Shown here one piece after another: positions 5,120-5,808 of a DNA stretch of 5,808 bases (position 1 is the stretch's first letter; every line of letters starts with the position of its first letter). Below the pieces are notes generated by a model. That model made no database searches. It was given only the letters and a program-made list of their open reading frames with translations, and was not told the DNA's origin. Location: positions 1-5,808 of the forward strand of contig QMMZ01000155.1 of NCBI GenBank assembly GCA_003647525.1. Direction: 5' to 3'. Source of the DNA: Deltaproteobacteria bacterium (GTDB taxonomy: Bacteria > Desulfobacterota > Desulfobacteria > Desulfobacterales > ETH-SRB1). The translations under genes and the position numbers were made by a program.

Positions 5120-5808
5120 ATGCACTCAATAAATCATCTAATAAAAATCGCACTTGAAGAAGATATCGGTCCCGGGGACATTACAACGGAAAACCTCGTC
5201 GCTGATAATCTTAAAGGAATAGGCGAAGTTGTTACAAAGGAACCCCTTGTAATCGCCGGTCTTGATATCGCCCGCCAGGTCTTTGAACAACTTGACCCTG
5301 ATATTTCTTTCAGGCCGAATTTCAAGGATGGCGATTTTATCGAAAAAGGCAAAATCGTGCTGGAAATTGAAGGCAAACTTCGTGTCTTGCTGATGGGTGA
5401 ACGTACTGCCCTGAATTTTCTACAACACCTTTCAGGCATTGCAACTCACGTTCGCTCATATATGGACAGTATTGCAAACAAAAATGTCCGCCTTGTTGAC
5501 ACAAGAAAGACAACTCCGGGCTTGAGGGGTTTGGAAAAATATGCAGTCCGAGTCGGAGGAGCCCATAATCACCGCATGGGCCTGTATGACGGTGTCCTTA
5601 TCAAGGACAATCACATTGCTGTTTGCGGCGGCATAAAAAAAGCCATAGAAAGCATCAAAGATAAATTATCCCATCTTGTGAAAATAGAGGTGGAAGTTTC
5701 TGATCTGGATAGCGTAAAGCAAGCATTAGAAGCCGGTGCCGACGTTATTATGCTGGACAATATGGACTTAGACCAGATAAAAAAAGCAATTGAATTCATC
5801 AATGGAAA
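5120..5808 (+). CDS. nadC: Nicotinate-nucleotide pyrophosphorylase (carboxylating), 3' end cut by window
   Basis: NadC converts quinolinate and phosphoribosyl pyrophosphate to nicotinate mononucleotide, CO2 and pyrophosphate, the last specific step of de novo NAD synthesis before the shared pathway. The window holds 229 complete codons of a protein normally about 280 aa, so about 50 residues are missing. The N-terminus LIKIALEEDIGPGDITTENL (7-26) is typical. The core has ERTALNFLQHLSGIAT (94-109), DTRKTTPGLRGLEKYAV (127-143), GGAHNHRMGLYDGVLIKDNH (146-165) and, in the barrel, KIEVEV (188-193) and DVIMLDNM (208-215), covering the substrate-binding Arg, Lys, His and Glu/Asp residues. The ATG at 5120 is the only reasonable start, as an in-frame TGA lies 16 bp upstream (5102-5104). 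It lacks a Shine-Dalgarno sequence. It begins 86 bp after valS with no terminator between, so co-transcription is plausible. Confidence 0.96.
   Translation, partial: MHSINHLIKIALEEDIGPGDITTENLVADNLKGIGEVVTKEPLVIAGLDIARQVFEQLDPDISFRPNFKDGDFIEKGKIVLEIEGKLRVLLMGERTALNFLQHLSGIATHVRSYMDSIANKNVRLVDTRKTTPGLRGLEKYAVRVGGAHNHRMGLYDGVLIKDNHIAVCGGIKKAIESIKDKLSHLVKIEVEVSDLDSVKQALEAGADVIMLDNMDLDQIKKAIEFING

Noticed and set aside
5321..5334. A 14-base identity between nadC and the palindromic element (1487-1500, TTCAAGGATGGCGA)
   Set aside because: In nadC the bases encode ordinary FKDGD-like sequence in the expected place, and the match does not extend to element ends, so coincidence is more likely than insertion.
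5134..5802. Minus-strand open frames at 5134-5439 and 5611-5802
   Set aside because: They are shadows of nadC, whose conserved motifs cover this stretch on the plus strand.

Overview
The window looks like an AT-leaning bacterial chromosome segment, probably from Desulfobacterota (a Desulfobacterales-like lineage). That placement is an inference. It rests on codon and base use, the mix of housekeeping genes, and a palindromic intergenic element at 1455-1594 whose ends resemble dispersed repeats I associate with that group; I could not check this by search.

Layout. Positions 1-368 are accessory debris: an open reading frame leaving the window on the minus strand, a GC-rich 14-bp tandem repeat (177-227), and a short coding-like remnant on the plus strand ending at 368. 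Next, all on the minus strand, come an intrinsic terminator (366-398), a tRNA-Phe(GAA) gene (424-496) with a candidate promoter, and rsmE (542-1297), the 16S rRNA m3U1498 methyltransferase. A divergent intergenic region (1298-1610) carries a good minus-strand promoter for rsmE, weaker plus-strand promoters, and the roughly 140-bp imperfect palindrome. On the plus strand are a very acidic 198-aa protein of unknown function (1611-2207, start set by a strong ribosome binding site), a strong terminator (2248-2272), valS (2367-5033, complete valyl-tRNA synthetase) and nadC (5120 to the window end, quinolinate phosphoribosyltransferase, truncated by the window edge).

How the genes relate. tRNA-Phe, RsmE and ValS all serve translation, and NadC makes the NAD precursor nicotinate mononucleotide. 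valS and nadC are co-directional with an 86-bp gap and no visible terminator, so they may be co-transcribed. The acidic gene is cut off from valS by its own terminator.

Points of interest. The acidic protein combines a disordered-looking, Asp/Glu-rich body with a short C-terminal helical module, an arrangement like that of the polar scaffold PopZ. A palindromic MITE-like element forms its 5' untranslated region and creates a false upstream start. rsmE appears to be transcribed almost without a leader. No complete novel defence or mobile system is visible here.
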